Origin: Chelonoidis abingdonii | Taxonomy: Eukaryota; Chordata; Testudines; Testudinidae | DNA length: 64,000 nt | NCBI RefSeq assembly: GCF_003597395.2 | Contig: NC_133772.1 | Span: forward strand, 141,268,902-141,332,901 | Reading direction: 5' to 3' | Shown here: piece by piece, positions 43,631 to 54,360 of the stretch | Numbering within the stretch: the stretch's first letter is position 1 | Layout: each line of letters opens with the position of its first letter | The notes under the pieces: model-generated | Seen by the model: only the letters and a program-made list of their open reading frames with translations | What the model was told of the DNA's origin: nothing | Database searches by the model: none | Translations under genes and position numbers: made by a program

Positions 43631-46011
43631 TATCTTTGTCCCTCTCCCTCCAATTCCGACCCCGTACGCTGGCATTAATGAAGCCTGTGGGGGAACCAAT
43701 TGTCTTTTAGCAGTATTACATTTAACATGATTCATGCAGGTAAACCATCTCTCCAATGGCCGGTTTGCTAGGAATCCCAGCTTTAGACAGTAGAGCAGTT
43801 TTTCTTCCAACCGTGATTTTTCCCACATGTGAAACATGTCAGAGTAGATATTTTTCCCCCAATAAAAAGCTGTAAGGAATTAAGCACATTGATGAGGAAA
43901 GAAGTTAATTGGAATTGTATTAATGATGGCAAATAGCAGGATCTTACTGAGCTGCCTCTGAAATATGGAGCAGACATTTCTCCACCAGGTTGCAGAGTTG
44001 ACATCTCAAAGGAACTGACAGGAATTTAATTATGAAAAGAGGTGCCTGACAGGTATATCGGCCCTATCCCTTGCATGAGAAAACAGAGGGACTTGGGCAG
44101 AACATAATAAGTGTTACCCTCCCAATTAGAGCCACCCTCTGGGTGAGAGCCAGACTCAATGCAAGGACTGTGCAAACCACCCAAAGGAAGTGGGGAATGG
44201 AGGGGAGGGCGGAGGTGGGGGCCTTGTTCACACTCCTGTACACCACTCAGATTGGGTGAGCACATAAAGGAGCCCAGTGCCTACTGCTATAGTGTTCACA
44301 CTCCCCCGAATGCTGGGTCACATTCCGTCCCAGTGCTCCCTGGGGGGTGACTCGGCTCCCCTCAGCCCTGCCGTCATTGCAGGTCTGTGTGTAGGTCACA
44401 TGATCTGGCTCGTTATGTGCACTGATCTCAATGGAAGCGTATTCAGCCGTACAGTCAGATCAGTCATATAAAGGCGCTGCACCATCCAAACACAGCTTCT
44501 TCCTCAGCCCATGCCAAGTTTTACAGGCCTGCCAGACTTCATGAGTTCAGACAGATCTTGAATCATGGATTCCATTTTCCTTACTGAATGGAGGATGTGG
44601 CTGTATTTTTTTATTGCAATGTTGGGGGAGGGGATGGGGACTGATAATTGAAGAGCAGAAGAGGCAACCACTGTTCAACAGAGAATAGCAAGTGAAGAAT
44701 TGCTAACAAAGAATGAAGACCCCTCTGCCCCAGGATCTGAGCTCATCATTCTCTTTTATTAGGCTGATAAACCTGGCTATGGAGTCTTGCTTACAAGCCA
44801 TAGCAGTTTACAGACGTTCTCTTAGCTACAGGAGGGCCCCGGGATTGTTCCCTGAATGCCTGGTTAATGTACAGCCATATGCTGCGCTCAGCCCCGTGCT
44901 GCAGCAGGGAGGAAGTGGTGCTGTGTTATTCGGAAGGGAGACAGAGAGTCCCTGTGTGGATTACAGAATGCCGTGTGCTCAGCAGGAGAAACACTGCGGG
45001 AGTCGCTCAGGCTGCTGAGAAGAGCATGTGAGCCAAGCAGTCAGAGGGTTGCCCCAGGAAAGTCATGGCAGTGGTGGGATCCAACTTATGATGCGTGTGA
45101 AAGGAACACTGGAAGGGTGGAAAAGGCAGATGTGCAGGCTTCCCATTGCTCTGCCAGGCAGATCAGAGGAGGCAGGCACGTCCCCCTGCATCATGAATTA
45201 TACAAAGGCCAGAGCACAGCAGTAACAGGAACCTGGGGATGTTGCCCACCCTGCATAGGATGGTGCTTGCAGGGATTTCCTTGTTTCTTCCCATGCCTTT
45301 GCTTCCTCCACAGTGCTCAGAGCATTCCCTTCTGTCAGCATGCTGCTCAGAGGGTTTCTTTCCTGGTTCTAGTGCTTATATTTTTTTCATCTCTTACCTA
45401 CTTCTGTGCCAGTCCCCGTGGAGGTGGAGCATGTTGCCCATGATGATAGCGAGAACAAAAATACATATTTAATCTGGAAGCCATAACTGCCAAAAGAGCC
45501 AGTCCCCCGGTTCCTTCCAAAACATCACATGCTTACAAAATTCTCTACAAATGAGATTTAACTTACTGAGCCAATTTATACAGTGGTTCATCCTGCCTTC
45601 AAGTCCTTCCACTTCAGAGATCTAGACAGGGCACAAGAAAATACAGGATTTGTATCACTAGTTCTGCTACTTCAAGAGAAATAATGAAGAGTAGCAAGCA
45701 TTTCTCTGGGACTGATCTCTAAATTGCGATCTTTTTGCAGGTGATACTGTAGGGGTGAAGTGCTTGCAAACCACAAGGGGGATTGTTACAGTATTTTAAA
45801 CCATAGCCAAAAATTTCCCATTAAACTCCATCCTGCACAGACAGTCACCCAGTGAGGGCTCTTGTTCTGACTGCTCGGGCCACTATCATTCCTCAAAGAT
45901 TTAAATCCTGTGTTACCTTTGAAATGTTGGATGAGTCTTATGAATAAAGCTATGATGAGCCACTCAGTCATGGCCCTTTGGAATTTAAGCAGAGCAAGAC
46001 ACTAAAATATT
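43631..46011. other. Non-coding DNA, nothing recognised
   Basis: Several open frames of 60-156 codons exist around 44.7-45.5 kb, but they overlap on different frames and carry no recognisable domain. No RNA gene or named repeat was seen. Confidence 0.45.
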
Positions 46012-47168
46012 AATCATAGAATCCTAGAAGATTTGGGTTGGAAGGGACCTCAGGAGGTCATCTAGTCCAGTCCCTTGCTCAAAGCAGGACTAATACCAAA
46101 TAAATCATCCCAGCCAGCACTTTGTCAAGCCTGACCTTAAAAACCTCTAAGGAAGGGGATTCCACCACCTCCCTAGGTAACCCATTCCAGTGTTTCACCA
46201 CCCTCCTAGTGAAGCAATTTTTCCTAATATCCAACCTAGATCTCCTCCACTACAACTTGAGAGACCATACTCCTTGTTCTGTCATCTGCCAACCACTGAG
46301 AACAGCCAATGCTCCAATCCTCTTTGAGCCCTCCTTCAGTATTGACCATGCAGCTATCAAATCCTCATTCTGCCTCTCTGCAGACTAAACAAGCCCAGTT
46401 GCCTCAGCCTCTCCTCATAAATCACGTGCCCCAGCCCCCTGATCATTTTTGTTGCCCTCTGCTGGACTCTTTCCCATATTAATACAGGCCCCAAAACTGG
46501 ATGCAATACCCCCAATGTTGGCCTCACCAGTGCTGAATAGAGGGGAATAGTCACTTCCCTCGATCTGCTGGCCAAAGTTCCTATTAATGCGCCCCAATAT
46601 GCCATTAGCCTTTTGGCAACAAGGGCACAGCTGCTGACTGCATATCCAGCTTCTCATTCCACTGAAATCCCCCAGTCCTTTTTCTGCAGAACTGCTAGCT
46701 TAGCCAGTTCGATCCCAGTCTGTAGCAGTGCCTGGATCTTCCACCTAAATGCAGGGCTTACTGCACTTGCCCTTGTTGACCTCATCAGGTTTCTTTTGGC
46801 CCAGTCCTCCATTTGTCTAGGTCACTCTGGTCCCTCCCTTACCCTTCCAGCATATCTAACCTCTCCCCCAGCTTAGTGTCATCCACGAACTTGCTGAAAT
46901 GGTGCAATCCGTTCCAATATCCAGATCATTGATGAAGATGTTAAACAACTGGCACTCACTGATAACCGGCTGCCAACAGACATGGAGCCATTGATCAGAC
47001 CCGTGAGACCGATGGATCTGCCAGCTTTTTTCCACCTTATAGTCCCATTCATCCAGTACAAAATATTTTTTAATTTAACTGGCAAGAATACTGGGGAGAA
47101 CCATATAAAAAGCTTTGCTAAAGTCCAGATATATCATGTCCACCACTTTCCCCCTATCCACAGAGCCA
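46012..47168 (-). mobile_element. CR1 LINE: ORF2 C-terminal part and 3' UTR
   Basis: On the plus strand the copy opens with the tail AATCATAGAATCCTAGAAG and GGTTGGAAGGGACCTCAGGA. On the minus strand frames at 46357-46657 give SREVTIPLYSALVRPTLG and ERVQQRATKMIRGLG and ERLRQLGLFSLQRGR, from the C-terminal third of CR1 ORF2, and recognisable CR1 continues to 47168. Homology stops precisely at the left end of the DIRS element. CR1 does not resume on the far side of the DIRS, so either the CR1 was truncated there or flanking sequence was lost. Frameshifts are present. Confidence 0.9.
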
Positions 47169-47345
47169 GTTCTTCTTTGAGTGCTTGCTCATATCGATTC
47201 CAATTAGGTGTGAGTGCGCCGCATGCACGTTCGTCGGAAGATTTTTACCCTAGCAACACTCAGTGGGCCAGCTGGGCACCCCCTGGAGTGGCGCCTTTAT
47301 GGTCCCGAATATATACCCCTGCCGGCCCAACGGCCCCTCATTTCC
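47169..47345 (+). repeat. DIRS left inverted terminal repeat
   Basis: Starts GTTCTTCTTTGAGTGCTTGC and CTCATATCGATTCCAATTAGG, and includes TTTTACCCTAGCAACACTCA and CCTGCCGGCCCAACG. Each block reappears inverted in 57540-57740 (for example TTAGGAGTGTGCGCGCCGC and CACTGCCGGCCCAACTGATC on the minus strand). The repeat carries small indels between the two arms. Confidence 0.88.
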
Positions 47346-47554
47346 TTCTTAACGCCTGTGTCAGTCATTGGAACAGTGGAGCGTGGCATTGCTGATCTCC
47401 GCATCCCTAGCTACTCGTAGTTCTCTGCTCCTCACTGCATATACAGTTCGAGTTTTTGTCTTATGCTTAGTATTAGTACTTAGTTTTACAGTTAGTGTAG
47501 ATAGTATAAAGGGGGATCGGGGATTAGCCCCTTTCCTCCGCCCCGTGTGGGCCC

Positions 47555-48862
47555 ATGCCCAAGGCACTGGGATTCAAACCGTGCTCGGTGTGCCAGAAGC
47601 CGATGCCAATAGGGGATTCCCACGACTCCTGCCTCAAGTGCCTAGGGGAATCCCACCTCGTTGACAAGTGCCACATTTGCAAGCCCTTTAAACCAAGGAC
47701 GAAGAAGGAGCGGGTCTTTCAACTGAAGCAGTTCCTCATGGAGTTGGCACTTACTCCTGCAGCATCAGCACCGAGCGCCCAACAGACTGCCTCGGTAAGG
47801 AGCGCACCTTCAGCATCGGATCACCCCGGTACCGAGAAGGACTCTCAGCACCAACCCTTACCGGCACCGACTCCTCGGCACCGTTCCCTTTCCCCAGCTG
47901 GGAGATGACATGTTGCTACAACTTCAGCCTCCCAAAAGGAGCACTTGTCGAAGACAATTCACCGGGCACCGTCTTCTGCTGAGGCACCGTATTCTGCTGT
48001 GGCACCGCAGATAGCTGCTCCACCCAGGATGGCACCGTCGATTCCGGTCCCATAAAGGCCATTGAGTCCGATGCCAGACAGCTCCCCCCCTCCTGCTGTG
48101 GTTGAGCTTGTTCTCCCTTCTACGCTGGACACCTTCTCTACGACAAGGGAGCTCATTTCGATGATGGAGCCAATGTGTCCTCAACCCCTGGCACTGCCGG
48201 TCCGGGTTATTCAATCCATTGGCAAGCCGGCCTTGGTAAGGCCTCCGTCCGTCAACCCGCCAGAGAGACGTCGTTCCAGATCCCGTTCTCACAGATGTTC
48301 TCGATCATGTCGCTCCTGATCCCAGCGCCGCTCGCAGTCCTAGCACCGCTCGCTATCGCGGTACCAGTCGCACTTGCTGCGCCGTTCGGCATCACGCTCA
48401 CCGGTTAGATACTTCCGGTACTGATCGGCCTCTCGGCACCAATCTCGGTACCGTGTATCCCGCAATCACTCCAGGGGATGGGGCTCGAGATCCCAGTGAA
48501 CCTCCCGGCACCGTTAAGGTAGAAGGTCCTGGTCTCGATTGCAGCACTGCCATAGCCCCCGGTACCGCTCACTGGTACCGCCCTGGGATCGAGCGTCCAG
48601 AACAGTGCCATCCTCACAGGACCTCTTGGCACCACCGTGGCCTTCGAGACACACTTCAGTATCGTCTCAGGCTGGAAGTGCATCATACCATCTCGAGGCT
48701 GACTCTGACGCCCCCAGCCACTATCCGGAGAGGCAAGGCCACGTCAAGGGCCTCATCACTGGTCCTTCTGGACACCATGGGCATACCACCAGGCCCAAGG
48801 TGCCCCGTCAGTGGATCAACGCTCGGGCCCCTCAGAACACCAGGTACCAGAGGCGACAGTGA
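47555..48862 (+). pseudogene. DIRS gag-like protein, N-terminal part
   Basis: The frame starts with a Cys/His-rich block, FKPCSVCQKPMP...SHDSCLKCLGESH...CHICKPF, with C-x2-C and C-x2-C...C-x2-C pairs, typical of DIRS ORF1 and probably zinc-binding. It is followed by a basic TKKERVFQLKQFL segment. The same reading frame (47555, 48062, 48539 starts) continues as a Ser/Pro-rich part, an Arg/Ser-rich stretch (about 48230-48560) and a C-terminal part up to 48862, broken by about eight in-frame stops. At least four stops are TGA where Arg is expected, consistent with CGA to TGA decay at methylated CpG. The CR1 insertion begins shortly after 48862. Confidence 0.82.
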
Positions 48863-48902
48863 GCCGCCCTCCCCCTATGGAGGGCACCTTTCAGGGCCCC
48901 CT

Positions 48903-49238
48903 ATGGTCCTGGAGGGGGCACCTGAAAGGAGTTTTGTCTGCATGAAGTGCCACCTGATAGAGCTGCTGGAAGAAAAGATAAGAGGACTGGAGATGCAGGT
49001 GGAAACTCTGGCTGAGTTTAGAAGGGGGTTTGAGCAGATGATGGAACACAGACATGATGAGGCACAGGGGATAAGCTCAGACGAGCAGATGGAAGCAGGA
49101 CCAAAGAATTCTGAGGAGGGGCTGCTGGGTGAGGAAAGTGAACGGTGGAAGCATGTGACTAGGAGAACCAGGCAGAGGAAAAGACGGGCCAGGCAGAGGA
49201 AAAGACGGAGAAATAGAACTCAGGAACAGGTTTGCTGA
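48903..49238 (+). pseudogene. CR1 ORF1 fragment with coiled coil
   Basis: From ATG 48903 the frame runs 111 codons: a FVCMKCHL zinc-knuckle-like start, a heptad-rich IELLEEKIRGLEMQVETLAE helix, an acidic linker and a strongly basic RRTRQRKRRARQRKRRRN tail. In CR1 elements ORF1 binds the element's RNA and multimerises through the coiled coil. The frame stops at 49238 and similar text continues in another frame (49240-49467, with KKRRA and SPRRIARANTN), so it is frameshifted. Upstream in the same frame lies only DIRS sequence read out of frame, making a chance fusion frame from 48453. Confidence 0.72.
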
Positions 49239-49467
49239 GTTGGAAAATGAAGATGGAGCACAGCAGGTGGTCGCTGAAGGAGCGAGGGCAAGGAAAAAGA
49301 GACGAGCAGCTAGTCCTGCAGAAGGAGGGGAGGAGTCAATGGAGGCGGCACCAAGTATGAGCCCTAGGAGGATTGCAAGGGCGAATACAAATCGAGAGGA
49401 CAGGAAATTGCGGGCAGCGGTAGGAGAGACGGGAGAATCAGCACTGTCGCGCAGAAAAGCAATCTAG

Positions 49468-52400
49468 ACAGATTGAGACCTTACTGAGAAGAATAACAGG
49501 CCGTAACTAACCGTTATCGGATGAGAACAGCAAAGGTGTGCTGTCTGCCGTGGCTAAGAGTACAGGAAGGGGACCTCAGGTCTGAAAAGGATCCTAGCGG
49601 AGCCTGAAAGAATCTGTTATTGTTCCTCATGTGGGAACGACTGATAACGGTCTAGTACGTCGCTGACTTTATCAAGATGGACATGCCAGACTGGGGAAAA
49701 TGCTCAGAAAGACATCGCGAGAGCTCAGGTGATCTTCAGTGGGCCTTCCTGCCGGTTCCCTAGAGCAGGGACGAAGGACCTACAAGATTAATGACGATTA
49801 ACAAGATGGCTCAAGGCATGGTGATATAAAGGAGGGCCGTTGTGATGTACGGTCCAGGTGAAGCGTTTTAGGACAGACGACTGTTCGCCATTCGGATGGA
49901 CCTCAACTAAGTAGAGGGAAATACGACTTCCTAGATGAATGGCTCGCGTCGACCCTCATTAAGAGAGCTTTAAACTGCACGAAGTGGGGAATGATGTTGA
50001 GAGATGTTCAGGAGATCCCACGCGCGAAATTAACCTGGAGAGGGAAGTAACACAAAGTGAGAGGATAGCCTGCTTGTGGACTGCAAAGCATTTGACCGCA
50101 AGAGGAACCGCGAGTAGAAAACTAAACTAGAACGGTGATTGCGGGTGTAAGAAGGTCGTGCACGGGACGGGGAAGAAGTCACGGGACGCCAACGACAAAA
50201 ATTATAAAATGTCTGTTACTACTACTGCGAGGAGCCTAAGTAACAAGATGGAGAACTGAGCTATCTGGTGCAGGAAGTGAAACCCCAACCGGATTATTAT
50301 AGGATAAACAGAAACTGGTGGTAAATAGTACTCTTGACTGGAGACGGTATGTAAGGCTAAGTGTGCGTTTGTTTAGTAAAAGACACGGAAGAAAGGCAAA
50401 GTGGTGGAAGTGAGCATTGCACAGTCAATGCATCAGGGTTAATTGTAACGAAATAGAAGTGATGGAATGGAACAGACGGAGTCTGTCGGCAAAGGAATCA
50501 CGCTGGGTAAAATACAGCTAGACTAGAGCTTCCCCTAGATAGTGCTTGGGGTTTGCTACAGAACCGCTGATCTGATTGGATATGATAGCGACTTCTTTTT
50601 AATGCTTTAACGAAGTAAAAACAAAGGGAAAATGTGTGATTATGGAGACTTCAACTTCCCGGATATAGACTGGAGGACGAGTGCTGCAAGAATAATCGGG
50701 GCATTGTTTTCTCTGGGATGATAGCAGATGGGATTCTTTTCATCAATATGGTTAAGTACCTATGAGAGGGACCATTTTAGATTTGGTTGGTAGCAGTAGT
50801 GAGAAAGCTCGTAGGAAGAAATGGGGATTTAGGACAAACCTTGGTTCGAGTGATCCTGACTGATTCAGTTAAAACTAGATGGAAGATAAACAAACCGTAG
50901 ATCGGGAATTAGGGTTTTGAACTTCTCCAAGTGGCTACATTTAAAGAGTTAAGGAAAATTGAGTTCAGGGACGGTGGATCGGACTGGAGGATCACTTTGT
51001 GATTTAAATGCGGAAGAGGCCTGGGATATACTGTAAGTCCGCAAGCTGGCGAGAACTGTCGGAAGCCTGCCATCGCAAGTAAAGGGAAAAATCAACCATG
51101 GCAAGGAGTTGTAGGCCAAGCTGGATAGTAGCCAACTCAGAGACGCGCGATTAGGCAACATAGCAATCGGAGCTAGGAGTTGGAATAACGGCAGGATTAA
51201 CAAGGGCGAACCCACACACCACCCACAACATTCCCCCAGTGAGAGGCTAAACCCCCACCCCATTGCACACAGGTAACAAACCCCACAAAGGTTCTACAAG
51301 CCACCCCAAGAAAACCACCAGTGGGCCGCTATACCCCACACCACACCACCCCACCACAAGGATGCACCTCTGGCACGGCCCAAACCACAGTACGCCACCA
51401 TTGCCACACAGTTTTACACAATATGCGGATTTAGAGATAACACAGATCAATAAAACCCACGATATGGAGCCCACACAGCAGCATCGCGGTAAGGCCCCCA
51501 CGCCCCACACCACACCCCCACCCACCCACGACAATCTCCCCCCCCACACCCTGAAATTGCGAGCCACCAGCGACCCCCACTCCCCCACACCTACCCCCGT
51601 AACCCACACCGCCCCCCCCCCCCCCACGAGAGATTTGCACTGATCCTGATGTTAGGAAAAGGAACTAAACGTGATAACAAACGGCTTTAGCCAACTCTGT
51701 AATGTAAATCGGAAAATTAAAGGGGCGAGAAAGAGTTACAACAACCAAAATCCCACATCACACACTAACTCGTGCCAAATCCAACCTGAACTACAACGGA
51801 GATGTGACGGATACTTAGGATAACCACACACCACCGTACTCCCCATACCTCGATTTCAACCGTCACGGCGTTTATACGGTTCCGAAACACCTGTTATGTT
51901 AAATTGAAAAGATGGCGAGGAATCCCAACGTGATAAACGAAACTGGTTAAAGGGGAGACCCAGCGGGTCGTACTGAAGGGTGCAACTGTCAGGGTGGACA
52001 GGAGTACATGGAGCCCTCAAGGCCGGTTTTGCGGCCCGATCTTATTCACCACCCCCCCAACCAGCACGAATGTGCTAATCCAAGTTGCGGATGATCACAA
52101 CGCTGGGGGTATGTGCTAACACGGAGAAGACCCCCACGGGGCTATACAGGAAGATCTGGACCACCTTTGTACACGGAGTGTAAGCCGGAGGGAAAATATA
52201 AATGTGAAAAGTGCAAGGTATGGCAACGAGGGACATTAAATAATAAGCATATATACACTTGGGACGCATCAACACCAAAAACCTTGGGACTGATCGCTGT
52301 CTATCGAGCCGCCATTTGCGCATCTGCCGGTAAAAGCAAAGTGCGGTTTTAGGATCATCGAGGCGAGTTATTCCACAAAACTGGCACTCCCACCCCAACA

Positions 52401-52829
52401 CCACCTGGAATCATTGTGCAGTTCTGGGTCCCATGTAAGAAGGCATACTTTCAAACACAGGTTCCAGAGACCCCGCCCACCACCACCGCAATCCGAGACC
52501 CCAGAAAACCTGCCTCAGTGAGGACTCAAAGAGCTTGGCTTGTTACCTGGCCCAAAGAGTGGCTCCCGGGGGATAGCTGCTCACTAATAAACACCAACTC
52601 AACCGCGCCCCACACACAGGCAAGAGGAGACCAATAACGTTGAGTCACCTAATGGTAGGAAAGGCAAATGGCGAAACACCATCCACACCCAAAACACAGA
52701 CTTGAATAACCCACACCACTAACAACAACACACTAGGGAGGAAGTCGAACAACCACCAGAGGGAAGTAAGTGGGGCAAAAACCTCCGACAAGAGGGATTT
52801 TATAGGGCATAGTCTAATCTGGCAATTAT
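49468..52829 (+). pseudogene. CR1 ORF1 end and ORF2, extremely degenerate
   Basis: Isolated signatures of an SGNH-type esterase, endonuclease and reverse transcriptase appear in CR1 order, but no frame longer than about 126 codons exists and most frames here are shorter. Between about 51180 and 51650, and again around 52020-52070 and 52640-52750, strings of CCCAC/CCACC-like sequence replace expected coding text. Recognisable fragments on either side (GGTTCTACAAG, AAGAAAACCAC) keep the right order. The pattern suggests inserted error or low consensus quality rather than ordinary decay. No function remains. Confidence 0.65.
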
Positions 52830-53268
52830 CTTGGATTTATCAGCAGATAATCCTGCTCAAGTGGTGCGGAGGGGATGTTGGATGGAACCACACCCGACTT
52901 ACTCGCGGCAGAGAATTTTCTGGGCTGGCTGTGGTCTGGCCCACACTGCCTCACGGTTTAAACGTGCTGACGCCATATTTGGGTGGGCAGGAATTTTCCT
53001 CCAGGGCCATGGCCAGGGCCTGGAGGTTTCGGCCTCCTCGCAGCGTGGGCATGGTCCTTGCTGGTGGATTCTCGCACTTGAGGTCTCAAACCAACCACAA
53101 TTTTGAGGATTTCAATAACTCAGTCATGGGTTAGGGGTTGTTATAAAAGTGGATGGGTAGGGTTCTGTGGCCTGCCTTGTGCAGGAGGTCAGACTAGATG
53201 ATCATATTGGTCCCTTCTGACCTATGAGTCTATGAGTCTATGAGACAGATGAAGGTCCAGTTCCATCG

Positions 53269-54360
53269 GTGGGCACAGAGGCTCCACCTGATTCAACTGA
53301 TGCTCCTCCTGTACACGACCCACCCCAGGACCCATTGGTCCCAGACTTCTCCTCCTCTTCCTCACCTGATGAGGCGGTAGCAGGAACATCCTCCTCAGGA
53401 CCACTGCCAATCGATCTCAGGGCCCATCAAGACCTTCTGAGGTGGGTGGCCCAGAATATGAATTTGCAGATGGAGGAGGTCACTGAGATAGAGGACATCT
53501 TATCAGCTGATGCACCTACCAGAGTGGCGCTCCTGTTCATCCGCACTATACAAGCCAATGCCGACACCTTTTGGCAGTCCCCAGCTTCAATTCCACCCAC
53601 AGCTAGGGGAGTAGAGAGGAAATATATGGTCCCCTCAAAGGGATACGAATACCTCTACACCCATCCACGTCCCTGCTCTCTGGTTGTCCAATCAGTGAAC
53701 AAACAGGAGCATCATGGCCAGGAAGCATCAGCTCCTAAGGCGGAGGAGGCTAGACGCATGGACCTCCTAGGTCGCAAAATATACTCGGCTGGGGGCCTTC
53801 AACTTAGGGTGGCAAATCAACAGGCCCTCCTAAGTCGGTACAATTTTAACACCTGGGTGTCAGTGTGGAAGTTTACGGAGCTTCTTCCCTAGGACTCCCG
53901 TCCAGAGTTTATGACCCTGCTCGAAGAGGGTAAAAAGGTGGCAAGAACCTCCCTCCAGGCCTCTCTGGATGCCGTGGACTCAGTGGCCAGAACTCTGGCA
54001 ACCAGAGTGACTATGAGGCGTATTTCCTGGCTCCAGGCTTCACGCTTTCCCCCTGAATTGCAGCAGACCATTCAGGATTTACCTTTCGAGGGACAGGGCC
54101 TCTTCTCAGACAAAACAGACCCCAGACTACAAAGCTTAAAGGACAATTGTGTCATTATGTGCTCGCTAGGCATGCACATGCCAGTGACCCAGCGAAGGTT
54201 TTTCCGGACCCACCCATACCGTCCGTACAACCAGTCTAGGCCGCATCAGGATGCTACCAGAAGGCTCGGCAGGGGGAATCGGCGCAGGCAGTCTGGCCCT
54301 CAAGGATCCCAAAGTCAAGTGCCTCCTAAACCACCAGCAGGGCCTAAGCAAAACTTTTAA
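53269..54360 (+). pseudogene. DIRS gag-like protein, C-terminal part
   Basis: After an acidic Pro/Ser-rich lead the frame gives HQDLLRWVAQNMNLQMEEV, KGYEYLYTHP, RMDLLGRKIYSAGGLQLRVA and NQQALLSRYNFNTWVSVWKF, which I recognise as the conserved C-terminal domain of DIRS ORF1 proteins. A single in-frame TAG at 53890-53892 separates it from the rest (MTLLEEGKKVARTSLQASLD ... ending 54360); both halves are in the same frame. The extreme C-terminus overlaps the pol frame by about 110 bp in a different frame, the usual DIRS layout. The stop, plus the CR1 insertion upstream, makes it a pseudogene. Confidence 0.88.

Larger units (their letters stand above)
48890..53243 (+). mobile_element. Near-complete CR1 LINE inserted in DIRS gag
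   Basis: In order: the end of ORF1 with CxxC and a coiled coil (48903-49238), a decayed SGNH-esterase-like part (SVIVPHVGTTD near 49613, VIFSG near 49725), the ORF2 endonuclease signature GDFNFPDIDW (50644-50673), ILDLVGSSSEKA (about 50778), GPILF and ADD of the reverse transcriptase (about 52035 and 52087-52095), IVQFWVPCKK (about 52410), and a well-preserved 3' UTR ending GTCAGACTAGATGATCATAT with ATGAGTCT repeats (to 53243). The left boundary is only approximate. The middle is strikingly degenerate compared with both ends. DIRS gag resumes right after it. Confidence 0.88.

Noticed and set aside
44713..45472. Overlapping frames of 65-156 codons as a host gene exon cluster
   Set aside because: The frames conflict with each other, lack domains and splice-consistent boundaries, and their composition matches the flanking non-coding DNA.
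48453..49238. A 261-codon frame as one protein
   Set aside because: It crosses the DIRS-CR1 junction; the first 150 codons are DIRS DNA read out of frame and only the part from 48903 is CR1 ORF1.
53221..53243. Direct octamer repeats as a CRISPR-like or regulatory array
   Set aside because: They are the normal short tail repeats at the 3' end of a CR1 LINE.
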